Shown here: one piece after another, positions 16,693-25,843 of the stretch
Layout of the letters: every line of letters begins with the position of its first letter
How positions within the stretch are numbered: the first letter of the stretch is position 1
Program-made: the position numbers and the translations under genes
Notes under the pieces: generated by a model
Databases searched by the model: none
Told to the model about the DNA's origin: nothing
What the model saw: only the letters and a program-made list of their open reading frames with translations
DNA from: Verrucomicrobiaceae bacterium
Lineage (GTDB): Bacteria; Verrucomicrobiota; Verrucomicrobiia; Verrucomicrobiales; Verrucomicrobiaceae
Length of the DNA stretch: 64,000 nucleotides
Assembly: GCA_016713035.1 (NCBI GenBank)
Contig: JADJPW010000001.1
Span: 372,001 to 436,000 of the forward strand
Direction of reading: 5' to 3'

Positions 16693-19539
16693 TCAACGCG
16701 GGCTAGGCACCCCAATTCTGGGTCGAGGAACCGGCTGAGGCACGCCCGGCATGTTTATCATATTGGGTTGCGGGTTGACGTAGTTCACCGACACCTTCAC
16801 CAGCCATGTATCCCCGTCGCGCAGCAGACTGTCACGCACCAGGTTTGTATCGCGAATTCCATTTATGACTTCGTGGAAGTGACGCGCCTGGCCCTGCTCG
16901 CCGTTGGCACGGTTCAGTGCCTCGCTGAGCGCGGAGGTGGTCATGGAGGTGATGTGACCCTCGGCTTTGTTTTCGACGGGGACATCCTGACGGTGCCACA
17001 GGCCGCTCTCCAGTCTCAAGCGCGGCGTAAACCACGTCAGCCGCAGTTCACGCTTGGCCACCCCGTCGTTTAGCATAACCGTGCGGGCCAAGGATCGCTG
17101 GAAAAAGCGCACCACCGCCTCATCTGGCCCGGTCCACGGCTTTCCGGATTCAGATTCACGCACAGGCAGCTCGATAAGGTCACCGAGTTGCAGCGGAATG
17201 TCCTCAAACAAGGTTCCATCCGCCATCGCAGCGGCCAGATTGATGGGTTTGGGCTCATGCGCCTTCTTTTTCTCATCCCAGCGGCGCAGCACCAGCTTTG
17301 ACCAATCTGGGTGTGGCAGCACGATCTCGGAATCATTCAAAAAAGCCGCCAGCGCCTCCAACAGCGTCATGTGCTGGTTCACCGCACGACTGAGCGGCAG
17401 GCCGGGGGAGATGATTCGCGGCCTAGCATTCACGACCATCACCTTCCGGAGTGGAAAGACGAACTCGTCCCCCGGCTGGATGCGGCTTTCCGCGTTTCGC
17501 TGCGTGAGATCGAGCGTGGCTTTGCGACGCTTGCCCGCAGGTCCGGTGACGTATTCAACCGCGCTTGAATCGCAGCGTGGATCATTCACCCCCAGTAGCT
17601 CGAGAACGGACTGCATACTGCGCAAGGTCTCACTCGGAAACCCGTGAATGCTGCCTGGCACGAGGTTCTGCGTCGGATCAAAAATCTCCGCGCCGCCGTG
17701 CAGCACAAAGTCATTCTTCAAACCATCAATGGTCACGCTGAAAGGCACACGCCGAGCCGCACGCAGCATGTCGGCGATGCGAGGGCTGTCCTCATGCTTT
17801 CCCCATTCATCAAACTCGATCACATCCCCCCAGCGCAGCTCCGGCAGCTTCGCGTGATCGCCCCCGGTATCCGCCCAGGCCTTCATGTCGAGCGGGATGC
17901 GCTCGAAACCGGCTTCATTCGCCGCTTTGCGCACGATGAAGGCTTTTTGCAGAGAGCTGAACTCATTCACCAGATCGCAAACGAGCGGCGCGGGATCGTC
18001 AGGAGACTGTTGCACCGGCATGGAGGTATTTTGCGGTGCCCAGGTGATCTGCGGCTGCGCAAACCACTCCGCGTAAAGTGTGCTGCGCACGATTTGCGCC
18101 CGTTCGAAGGTCATTCCGTAATACATGCCGCCGCTTGAGACAGGCGGGCGATTCTGTCCAAGCGCCTTCTTCGCGCTCGCGCCGTGTTTGATGAGAAAAT
18201 GCAGAAATGAGTCCGGCACCTTCTGCGCTTCTTGCTTTGCAGCGTGAATCAACGGTGTGTCGTATTGACTGACTTCGTTGATGTCGCCACCAGCCTGGAT
18301 GAGGCGCAGAAAGAAGTCTTCTTTGCCGAGCCTTGCCGCATAGGACATGACATCCTGCTGAATCTTGGCCTTCGAATCCAGCAGCAGGGTGACACACTCC
18401 AGGTGTCCTAGCTGGAGAGCTTGCGAGAGAGGTGAATCACCGGGCATTCCGGGTGGAAGCTCAGGGCTGGCTCCAGCGGCCAATAATCTTTTCAGCAGCT
18501 CAGGCGCGTTGTTGTGCGCGGCGATCAAAACAGGCGGGTAGTTCCATCCCAACTTATTGACGTCTGTAGTCAATTGAGATGCATGGAGATCTGCTTTGTG
18601 AGCGATCAGCAGATCGAATAACGCCGAGTCACCTTGCTGTGTGACCATGGTTAGTGGCGTTTGGTAAAAGGCGGCTTTTTTCTCTTTGTTATACTCATAG
18701 AAGACACGGTTCACATCCGCTCCCTTCTCGATGAGCAGGCGGGCGAGCTGCGAACGTTTGTTCATCAATGCCGCACCGAGTGGTGTGGAACCTTTGTCCT
18801 TGCCGTGAATGTCCGCGCCTTTGCTGATGAGCAACTTGGCCATCTCCAGATGACCCGCAGCGCAGGCCATGTCGAGCGCGGTGCGGCCCGCGCTTTCGCG
18901 CAAGTCGAGCTGGCAGCCTTTTTCGAGCAAGAAGGTGACGACGCGGAGCTGGTTACGCCAGGCGGCGTGGTGCAGTGGCGGCGGCATGCCGTCTTTTTGC
19001 TCACTGTTGACGAGGTCCGGGCTAGTTTTAAAGAGCGACTCCAGCCGCGCGATCTCCGCCACCTCGTCGTTCACGGTCGGCGCAGGCGCGGCGGGCGAAA
19101 CGCCCATTCCGGCGAGGTTTTCGCGGCTGAGACGGGCGAGGGCCTCGTCATCGGCAAACTCGGCCAGCACGCGCTGGTAGAGCTGCGCGGCCTCTTTGGC
19201 GTCTCCCTGCTTCCGGCGGATTTCTGCGAGTCGGAACAAGGCCGTGGCTGCCTGGCGGCGATCCGCGTTGTAGAGCTGCACGGCGGCCTCATAGGCCTTC
19301 GCGGCCTTTTCCAGATCCCGCTCCGCCTCCTCGGCAAAAAGCCCCTGGCGCAGCTTTTCCGCGATCGGATTTGTATCTGCGGCTTGGAGCGAACAAGCGA
19401 GGAACATCAGAAGGAACTCACGCAAAGGCGCAGAGGCGCAAAGGTTCAGAAATCTCATTCTTTGCGCCTCTGCGCCTTTGCGTGAGACTTCAAAAAGACG
19501 AAACGAAGATGGTGCGTTCATGGTGGATGAAAATGACAT
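16693..19539 (-). CDS. secreted TPR/ankyrin-repeat protein with polysaccharide-export-like C-terminal region
   Basis: A 948-residue protein (ATG 19539; ATG 19521 is equally possible). After an N-terminus encoded by a long palindrome comes a hydrophobic signal segment ending near SLQAAD. A tetratricopeptide-like region follows (residues about 55-135: KAAKAYEAAVQLYNADRR, GDAKEAAQLYQRVLAEF). Ankyrin repeats cover roughly 165-470 (PLHHAAWRNQLRVVTFLLEKG, GRTALDMACAAGHLEMAKLL, STPLGAALMNKRSQLARLLIEKGADVN). The C-terminal half has repeated WGDVIEFDEWG, PGDEFVFPLRKV and LGDLIELPVRE segments that resemble SLBB or polysaccharide-export motifs. Ankyrins suggest protein-protein contact in the periplasm. 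It is downstream of a sensor kinase/regulator pair on the same strand. Function unknown. Confidence 0.8.
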   Translation of the reverse strand: MSFSSTMNAPSSFRLFEVSRKGAEAQRMRFLNLCASAPLREFLLMFLACSLQAADTNPIAEKLRQGLFAEEAERDLEKAAKAYEAAVQLYNADRRQAATALFRLAEIRRKQGDAKEAAQLYQRVLAEFADDEALARLSRENLAGMGVSPAAPAPTVNDEVAEIARLESLFKTSPDLVNSEQKDGMPPPLHHAAWRNQLRVVTFLLEKGCQLDLRESAGRTALDMACAAGHLEMAKLLISKGADIHGKDKGSTPLGAALMNKRSQLARLLIEKGADVNRVFYEYNKEKKAAFYQTPLTMVTQQGDSALFDLLIAHKADLHASQLTTDVNKLGWNYPPVLIAAHNNAPELLKRLLAAGASPELPPGMPGDSPLSQALQLGHLECVTLLLDSKAKIQQDVMSYAARLGKEDFFLRLIQAGGDINEVSQYDTPLIHAAKQEAQKVPDSFLHFLIKHGASAKKALGQNRPPVSSGGMYYGMTFERAQIVRSTLYAEWFAQPQITWAPQNTSMPVQQSPDDPAPLVCDLVNEFSSLQKAFIVRKAANEAGFERIPLDMKAWADTGGDHAKLPELRWGDVIEFDEWGKHEDSPRIADMLRAARRVPFSVTIDGLKNDFVLHGGAEIFDPTQNLVPGSIHGFPSETLRSMQSVLELLGVNDPRCDSSAVEYVTGPAGKRRKATLDLTQRNAESRIQPGDEFVFPLRKVMVVNARPRIISPGLPLSRAVNQHMTLLEALAAFLNDSEIVLPHPDWSKLVLRRWDEKKKAHEPKPINLAAAMADGTLFEDIPLQLGDLIELPVRESESGKPWTGPDEAVVRFFQRSLARTVMLNDGVAKRELRLTWFTPRLRLESGLWHRQDVPVENKAEGHITSMTTSALSEALNRANGEQGQARHFHEVINGIRDTNLVRDSLLRDGDTWLVKVSVNYVNPQPNMINMPGVPQPVPRPRIGVPSPR
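19417..19486. repeat. perfect 27-base inverted repeat within the ankyrin gene 5' end
   Basis: Arms 19417-19443 (begins CTCACGCAAAGGCG) and 19460-19486 (ends GCCTTTGCGTGAG) are perfect inverted copies with a 16-base loop. The element is translated as part of the signal-peptide leader (SRKGAEAQR ... LCASAPLREF), a peptide typical of this repeat when read in frame. A similar motif fragment is upstream of 11688. Confidence 0.85.
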
Positions 19540-19557
19540 ATCGTGAGCAGCTTTGTG

Positions 19558-20245
19558 TCATGCAGTTGTCATGAGCAGGTAGCCCTGACCGTGGGCGGTG
19601 AGCAGGTAAACGGGCAGGCCCGGCTCAGGCTCGATCTTGGCGCGGAGGGCGGAGATGAAGTTATCCACTGTGCGCGTGGTGGGGTAGGCGTTCACGCCCC
19701 ACACGGCATCGAGGAACTGCTCCCGCGTGACGATGCGCCCGGCCTCGCGGGCCAGCAGGCGGAGGATTTGCAGGCTCCTTCGTGCTCAGCGGCAGCGGTT
19801 TGCCGGCCTTGGTGGCGGTCTGCGCGGTGAAATCCACGACCACATCGCCCAGACGCAGCGTTTCAGGTTCCACGCCGCGTCTTTCCACGCGACGCAGCAG
19901 CGCTCGCACACGGGCGAGCAGCTCACGCGAACTGAAAGGCTTCACCAGATAATCATCCGCGCCGGAATCCAGCCCGTTTACACGATCCTCCACGCGACCA
20001 CGCGCCGTGAGCATCAAAACAGGCGTCTGACAGCCATCGCGACGCAAGGCCGTGCAAACCGAAAGGCCGTCCAGCTTTGGCATCATCACATCGAGCAGCA
20101 GCAAGTCGTGCACTTGCTCCCGCGCCATGCGCAGGCCCGCCGCGCCATCCGCCGCCACGCGCACCTCATGCCCGTGAGCGATCAGCACATCCGACAGCGC
20201 AGTGCGCATGGCGGGCTCGTCTTCGATGATGAGGATGCGGGGCAT
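19558..20245 (-). CDS. OmpR/PhoB-type response regulator, frameshifted
   Basis: A DNA-binding response regulator partner of the kinase directly upstream. Starting at ATG 20245 (MPRILIIEDEPAM) it has a complete receiver domain: acidic pair EDE at 8-10, phospho-acceptor Asp52 in LLLLDVMMPKLDG, and the lysine in GADDYLVKPFS. The winged-helix domain begins normally (LRLGDVVVDF, LPLSTKE), then the frame breaks at CAGGCTC (19771-19777). Removing one base restores LQILRLLAREAGRIV, EQFLDAVWG, TRTVDNFISALRAK and GQGYLLMTTA, ending at 19558. The total, 688 bases, is one over a multiple of three. Either the sequence has an inserted base or the gene is a recent pseudogene. Confidence 0.85.
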
Positions 20246-20247
20246 GG

Positions 20248-20282
20248 GATTCCTGATTTTAGATTCCTGATTGCTGATTCTG
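20248..20282. repeat. tandem GATTCCTGATT repeat between kinase and regulator
   Basis: GATTCCTGATT occurs at 20248-20258 and 20262-20272, followed by a degenerate GCTGATTCTG. It fills the 13-base gap and supplies the last codons and stop of the kinase gene. Confidence 0.65.
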
Positions 20283-21842
20283 AACGGGGCATTCGAGGTG
20301 GAAGCTCGTCGCGCTGTCGCATTCAACCCAAACCCGGCCGTGGTGAGCCTCGGCGATGTGTTTGACGATGCTGAGGCCGATGCCGACGCCCTGAGTCTCA
20401 CGCCGCAGCTCGCTGCCGAGGCGAAAGAAGGGATCAAAAATGCGCTCGCGGCTCTCCGGAGGCACGCCTGGGCCGTGATCGAGCACGGTGAGACGCCAGT
20501 GAGTGCTCTCGATGCCCTGCAAGGTGACAACGATCTCGCTTGGACGCGGGGCGAACTTCAAGGCGTTGTCGAGCAGGTTGGTGAGAGCTTGCTGGATGGC
20601 CGTGGAGTCTGCCTGCGCGGCGATTTCAGCGGCTTCGACTCGCAGCGTGAGTCCCAGTGACTCCGCACGCGGCTGGTGCAGACGCACGGTATCGAGCACC
20701 AGCGCACGCAGGTCCGCCTCCTCGAACTCGAAGCGCCTCGCACCGCGCTCGATGCGGGAAATGTCGAGCACATTGGCGATGAGGCCACCGAGTCGCCGGC
20801 ACTCCTCCACGAGCAGGCGGAAGTAGTCCTGACGCTTCGTCTCCGTACTCACTGTGCCGTTTTGCAGCCCCTCGGCCAGCAATTGCATGGACGCCACCGG
20901 CGCACGCAGCTCATGCGTGACGCTGGCGATGAAATTCGTCTTCAAATCACTCAGCGCCTGCTGCTGCAGCACCACACGACGCAGCGAAAGAAGCCCCCAC
21001 ACCGCGCTGAGCACCGAAACCACCAACACCGCCGCAAAGCCGAGCGTGAGCCGCCGCTGCACGGCGAACAAACCCTCCATGTCCGCTGCGCGTGCGACAG
21101 CGGAGACTCGAGGCAGTGTGCCTTGTGAGGCAAGCACTTCTCCGTGTAGCTGCGGCGAGCCCTCGCCACGGCCGATGAAAAAATAGACATCGCAAAAATC
21201 CTGCAATGCTCGCTTCGTCCACTCCAACTCACCACCAGACGAACGGATGCCTTTTTCCTGCGCGAGCGCCTCCAGCGAAATCAGCCCGCGAGGCGGCCCA
21301 AGCAGCCAGAGTTGCCCAGAGGCATCTTCTCGCGTTTCGAGCTGTTTCACGCCTTCGGCTGGAAAGGCCCCGCTTCGCAGAAAAGCCTGCTTTTGCTCGA
21401 TTTGCCGCCATTTCGACCTCCAACGCGTTTTATCATCAGGATCAACCGCGCTCATGATTTCCGGCGAAATGACGTTGGGATGCGTTTCGAGCACGAGACG
21501 CTGCATTTCGGCCACGGAGATGCTTTCAGGCTGCTTTTTCCATTTTTCGAAGGCCTCGATGACCTTACGCGGAAGACCGCTCTCTGTCGTTTCTGCGCCC
21601 CCTGGTCGTGGTGGGTCGCCAAATAGCGCTGGAGCCGGATTTTGCACGAGAAGCGCCTCCATCTGCTGGCGCATCGTGTCGTACTCTGCCTCGCAGACAC
21701 GTCGCGCACTATCCCGCATCAGCTCCAGCACGCCACGCCGCATCTCCACCAGTCCCAACACGCCCAGTGCCGCCAGTGCGAGCACGGGCAGCACGATCAT
21801 GACCGCCTGCATGCGCCAAGCGGATGGTGTGGATGATTTCAT
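20259..21842 (-). CDS. membrane sensor histidine kinase
   Basis: A 527-residue sensor kinase (start ATG 21842, MKSSTPSAWRMQAV). It has an N-terminal transmembrane helix (residues about 12-32), a periplasmic sensor region of about 215 residues with no recognised domain, and a second helix (LGFAAVLVVSVLSAVWGLLSL). HisKA carries the phospho-acceptor His in FIASVTHELRAPVASM. HATPase_c shows the N box LTNLLDNALKFA, G1 LDHGPGVPPESRERIF and G2 GVGIGLSIVKHIAEAHHG. It lies 13 bases upstream of the response regulator on the same strand, so the two form one system; the stimulus is unknown. The C-terminal residues QQSGI and stop lie in a GATTCCTGATT tandem repeat. Confidence 0.93.
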   Translation of the reverse strand: MKSSTPSAWRMQAVMIVLPVLALAALGVLGLVEMRRGVLELMRDSARRVCEAEYDTMRQQMEALLVQNPAPALFGDPPRPGGAETTESGLPRKVIEAFEKWKKQPESISVAEMQRLVLETHPNVISPEIMSAVDPDDKTRWRSKWRQIEQKQAFLRSGAFPAEGVKQLETREDASGQLWLLGPPRGLISLEALAQEKGIRSSGGELEWTKRALQDFCDVYFFIGRGEGSPQLHGEVLASQGTLPRVSAVARAADMEGLFAVQRRLTLGFAAVLVVSVLSAVWGLLSLRRVVLQQQALSDLKTNFIASVTHELRAPVASMQLLAEGLQNGTVSTETKRQDYFRLLVEECRRLGGLIANVLDISRIERGARRFEFEEADLRALVLDTVRLHQPRAESLGLTLRVEAAEIAAQADSTAIQQALTNLLDNALKFAPRPSEIVVTLQGIESTHWRLTVLDHGPGVPPESRERIFDPFFRLGSELRRETQGVGIGLSIVKHIAEAHHGRVWVECDSATSFHLECPVQNQQSGI

Positions 21843-21990
21843 GCCTCCCAGAATAGCGCAAGGCACCGGTTTGTTGTCACGCAAATGTCATGAAACATGG
21901 CAAGTATTCACATCCCTAGTGCCCAGCTCGCCCCGAAATCTTTATCTGCACGCAACAGCCACTTCGGCATCGTCGTAAACCAATCTGCCC

Positions 21991-24878
21991 ATGCGCTGTT
22001 TCCTTTTCGCCATCACGCTTACTTTTCCTCTTTCCATCTGCGGTGCTGAAAAGCTGCGCTTCAATCGTGACATACGGCCAATCCTCTCGGACAAATGCTT
22101 TCACTGCCACGGGCCAGATTCCAAGAAGCGTGAAGCGGATCTGCGGCTCGATGAGCGTGCGGCGGCGGTCAAGGATGGCCACATCGTGCCAGGGCAGCCA
22201 GAGAAGAGCCTCATCCTACAGCGCATCCTCACGCACGATGCCGATGAGCCTGATGCCGCCGCCGAAATCGAAGCTGGGCCAGGCTCACCAGCGCCGAAGT
22301 CGAAACGCTGCGCCGCTGGATCCGCGAGGGCGCGGAATATGAAGCGCACTGGAGCTTTGTTCCGCTACCGATGGCACAACGTGCACTGCCTATCGATCAA
22401 GCCGCTGCCCGAATCGACGAGATCGTCACGGCAGGACTGAAGGAACGCGGTTTAGCGCTCCAACCACCTGCGGATGCGGCCACGCTCACTCGCAGGCTGC
22501 ATTTTGACCTCATCGGGCTGCCGCCTTCGGCTTCTGAAATCTCAGATCAGCATGCTGAAATCGCCAGATTGCTGGCCTCGCCGTCTTTTGGTGAAAAATG
22601 GGCCAGTGACTGGCTCGACATCGCCCGCTATGCCGATAGCTACGGCTTCCAGGTGGATCGCGAGCGTGATGTCTGGCCCTGGCGTGACTGGGTGGTGCGG
22701 GCGCTGAATGAAAGCCTGCCTTTTGATCAATTCGTGACCTGGCAGCTCGCGGGCGACTTGCTGCCCGATGCCACGGACGATCAGATCCTCGCCACGGCCT
22801 TCAATCGCCTGCACCAGCAGGAGAGCGAAGGCGGCAGCATCGAAGAGGAATACCGTGTCGAGTATGTCGCGGATCGTGTGCAGACCTTTGCCACGGCCTT
22901 TCTCGGACTCACCTTTGAGTGCGCACGCTGCCATGATCACAAATACGATCCCATCAGCCAAAAGGAGTATTACGGCCTGTTTTCCATGTTCCAAAACATC
23001 GACGAAGCCGGGCTTTACGCCTTCTTCACGCCTGCGCCGCCCACACCGACGCACATGATCATGGATGCGCCGTCCAAAGCCAAGTTCGCGAGTGCCCAAG
23101 CTGCCGTGAAGACCCTAGAGGCCAAAATGCCGCCGCATCTCGATACGCCGGATTTTTCCACCGGAGAGATCGCCGCGTTCCATTTCGACCAACTCGACAA
23201 AAACACGCTCGCGAACCAAAAAGACCCCAAATCGCCCGCCACGCTCAAAGGCGAAAACAAGCTCGGTCCCGGCAAAAACGGCAGCGCCGTGCAATTCACC
23301 GGAGATGACGCTGTGGACACGAAAATCGGCAATTTCAGCCGCCATGAGCCCTTCAGCATCTCCCTCTGGCTGCAAACGCCGGATCACAAGGACCGCGCCG
23401 TCGTGCTCCACCGCAGCCGCGCATGGACGGATGCAGCTAGTCGCGGCTATGAGCTGCTCATCGAGGATGGTCGCCTCAAATGGTCGCTCATTCACTTCTG
23501 GCCCGGCAATGCCATCTCCATCCGCGCCACCGAGCCACTGCCGCTGAAGACCTGGACCCACGTCACCATCACGAATGATGGCAGCAGCCGCGCGGAGGGC
23601 CTGCGTCTCTTTGTGAATGGCAAACGGGCCGCCACGGAGGTCATCCGCGATGCTTTGACCAAAAACATCACCGGTGGCGGCGGGGACACCATCAGCCTCG
23701 GAGAGCGCTTCCGCGACCGTGGCTTCAAAGGCGGCCTGATCGATGAGCTTCGTGTTTTTAACCGCGATGTCAGCCTGCCCGCCACGCTGGATCTCAAGGA
23801 ACTCACTGCCGCCCGTGCGGAGGTGACGAAAATCTCCGATGCCCAACGCGAAATCATGGTCATGCGTGAGCTACCGCAGCCGAAAAAGGCCTTCACACTC
23901 ATCCGTGGCGAGTATGACAAGCACGGCGAAGAAGTCGGTCCCATCACGCCCGCTGCGCTGCCGCCGCTGGATGCAAAACTGCCGCGCAACCGCCTGGGGC
24001 TCGCCAAATGGCTCACCGCACCGAATCATCCTCTGCTGGCCCGTGTCACGGTGAATCGTGTGTGGGCAGCTCTTTTCGGTCGTGGTCTGGTCAAGACGGC
24101 AGAGGACTTTGGCAGCCAGGGAGAGAGGCCGCTGTATCCCGAGTTGATCGACTTGCTCGCCGCGCACTTCATCCAAAGCGGCTGGGATGTGAAGGCGCTG
24201 ATCGAGACCATCGTCCGCAGCCGCACCTACCAGCAGCGCAGCATCGCCGATGCCGCGACGATGGCCGATGATCCAGACAATCAGTGGCTGGCACGCGGCC
24301 CACGGCATCGACTCAGCGCCGAAATGATCCGTGACAATGCGCTGGCCATTTCCGGCCTGCTCAAAACCCAGATCGGCGGCCCACCCGTCTATCCGATCGA
24401 AATGACGGAGGCATTCAAGCCCATCGGCCCCAGCGCGGGCGATGGAGCTTACCGCCGCAGCCTTTACACCACATGGCGCCGCACCAGCCCACCGCCCGCG
24501 ATGCTGGCTTTTGATGCTCCACGCCGCGCCGTCTGCACCGCGAAACGCGAGCGCACCGACAGTCCGCTCCAGGCACTGATCCTGCTCAATGGGCCGCAAT
24601 TCATCGAAGCAGCCCGCGTGCTGGCGGAAAAACTCCTCGCCGAAAAGCCCAGCGACACCGCCCAGCTCATCGAGCGCGGCTTTCTGCGCTGCCTCAGCCG
24701 CAAACCGGATGCGAAGGAGCAAAGCATCTGCCAGCAACTCCATGCGGAGCAGCTCCAGCATTTCCAAAGCAACGCCCAGGCGACCCAGGCACTCAAAGCC
24801 ACCTCACCCGCCCACGCAGCGGCCACCGTGCTCGTGCAGGCACTGATGAATCACGATGAGTGCGTGGTGAAGCGGTGA
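21991..24878 (+). CDS. PSD1-type protein: PSCyt1 haem domain, DUF1549, LamG-like, DUF1553 (two frameshifts)
   Basis: An exported protein of about 961 residues once two single-base insertions are allowed for. The 5' frame gives a signal peptide (MRCFLFAITLTFPLSICG) and a PSCyt1 domain with the haem motif CFHCH in LSDKCFHCHGPDSKKR. At GAGCCTG (22246-22252) the frame must shift to give MPPPKSKLGQ, and at CAGGCTC (22280-22286) it shifts again to give LTSAEVETLRRWIREGAEYE. The rest is open to 24878: DUF1549 with ARCHDHKYDPISQKEYYG, a LamG/concanavalin-like insert (about FSISLWLQTP to FKGGLIDELRVFNR), and DUF1553 (NHPLLARVTVNRVWAALFGRGLV). A DUF1501 gene follows on the same strand beyond a small opposing gene. 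The PSD1 family role is not established. Confidence 0.86.
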
Positions 24879-24897
24879 CACCCGCGTGCACGGGTGA

Positions 24898-25653
24898 TCA
24901 CTTCACTTTCCAGATCTTCACGTCGTCGATCCAGACGGTGTTGTTCACCAGAAAGCTGAACCAACGCTTCATCGGGTGGGCAAAGCCCTCCGAGCGGTGC
25001 TGGGCGATGGATTTGCCGTCGATGCTGAGGCGGAGTTCATCCCCTTCGGTGACGATGACGAGCTCGTGCCAATCGGTGTCCGCTTTATAGGACACTTGCA
25101 CGCTTTTGGTCTTGAGCAGTGCTTCCAGGTCTGCTGGCGGTTTTTCTTTTTTCGCGACGGCTTCATCACGGCGGCGGCGGTTTTCCAGATTCATGATGCC
25201 CGTCTTGTGGTCGATGAGCGTGACTGAGCTCTGCGACAGGATGCCGTAGCAGAGATGTCCAGCGTGAACTCCGGTGGTCGTCTCCCGATCCACAAATCCG
25301 AGCTGCAAGGTCTCTGCTTTGCTCAAACCAGGGAAGCGAAAGCGCACCACTGCTCCGCCATCGGCGAAGCCCGCTTCATGATGAATGTGGGCAGCGTGAC
25401 CGGCTTCCTTGGATGCGCTGGCGATTTTTAAAATACCGCCGTCGATGTCGGCCATTTTGATCTTTGGCACGCGGTCTGCCGTGGCGCTATTCCAGCCGTT
25501 CCCGATGGCTTTGGCCAGATTCCCATCCTCCTCACGCTCGAAGGCATCATGAAAGATGAGCGTGCCTTTTTCACGGAGCCAAGCGGCGTCATTGCGTGGC
25601 TCGGCGGCAGTGGCCGCAGCAGTGAGGAGAAGGAGTAAGAGGGGGATTTTCAT
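24898..25653 (-). CDS. secreted DUF1080-like (concanavalin-fold) protein
   Basis: A 251-residue protein starting at ATG 25653 with a signal peptide (MKIPLLLLLLTAAATA). The ORF extends to 25698 without a signal in the extra part. The mature protein has a lectin/glucanase-like strand order: FHDAFEREEDG, AHIHHEAGFADGGAVVRFRFPG, DWHELVIVTEGDELRLSIDGKSIAQH, and a C-terminal VWIDDVKIWKV. This is close to DUF1080 and other concanavalin-like secreted proteins of Verrucomicrobia. It lies between, and opposite to, a PSD1 gene and a DUF1501 gene, and may have been inserted between them. Substrate unknown. Confidence 0.7.
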   Translation of the reverse strand: MKIPLLLLLLTAAATAAEPRNDAAWLREKGTLIFHDAFEREEDGNLAKAIGNGWNSATADRVPKIKMADIDGGILKIASASKEAGHAAHIHHEAGFADGGAVVRFRFPGLSKAETLQLGFVDRETTTGVHAGHLCYGILSQSSVTLIDHKTGIMNLENRRRRDEAVAKKEKPPADLEALLKTKSVQVSYKADTDWHELVIVTEGDELRLSIDGKSIAQHRSEGFAHPMKRWFSFLVNNTVWIDDVKIWKVK

Positions 25654-25843
25654 GAATGGGGCACCTGGAGCTTTTTTTCGAGCACGGTGGCTCACCAAAA
25701 CGCTGCGGCAGAGTGGATGTTAGCAGGATCAAGGTGGCGTTTCTGCGCTGGCCAAATCAAAAGGAATCTCCGAATGTGGTCCACCTCGCGAAACCAGTCT
25801 GGAGAGACGCGGTTTTGTGCCTCTGACTCCACTCTCCCTCTTT

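Noticed and set aside
15257..16696. 479-residue ORF on the - strand opposite DUF1501
   Set aside because: Antisense of a gene with clear DUF1501 motifs; composition typical of GC-rich shadow frames.
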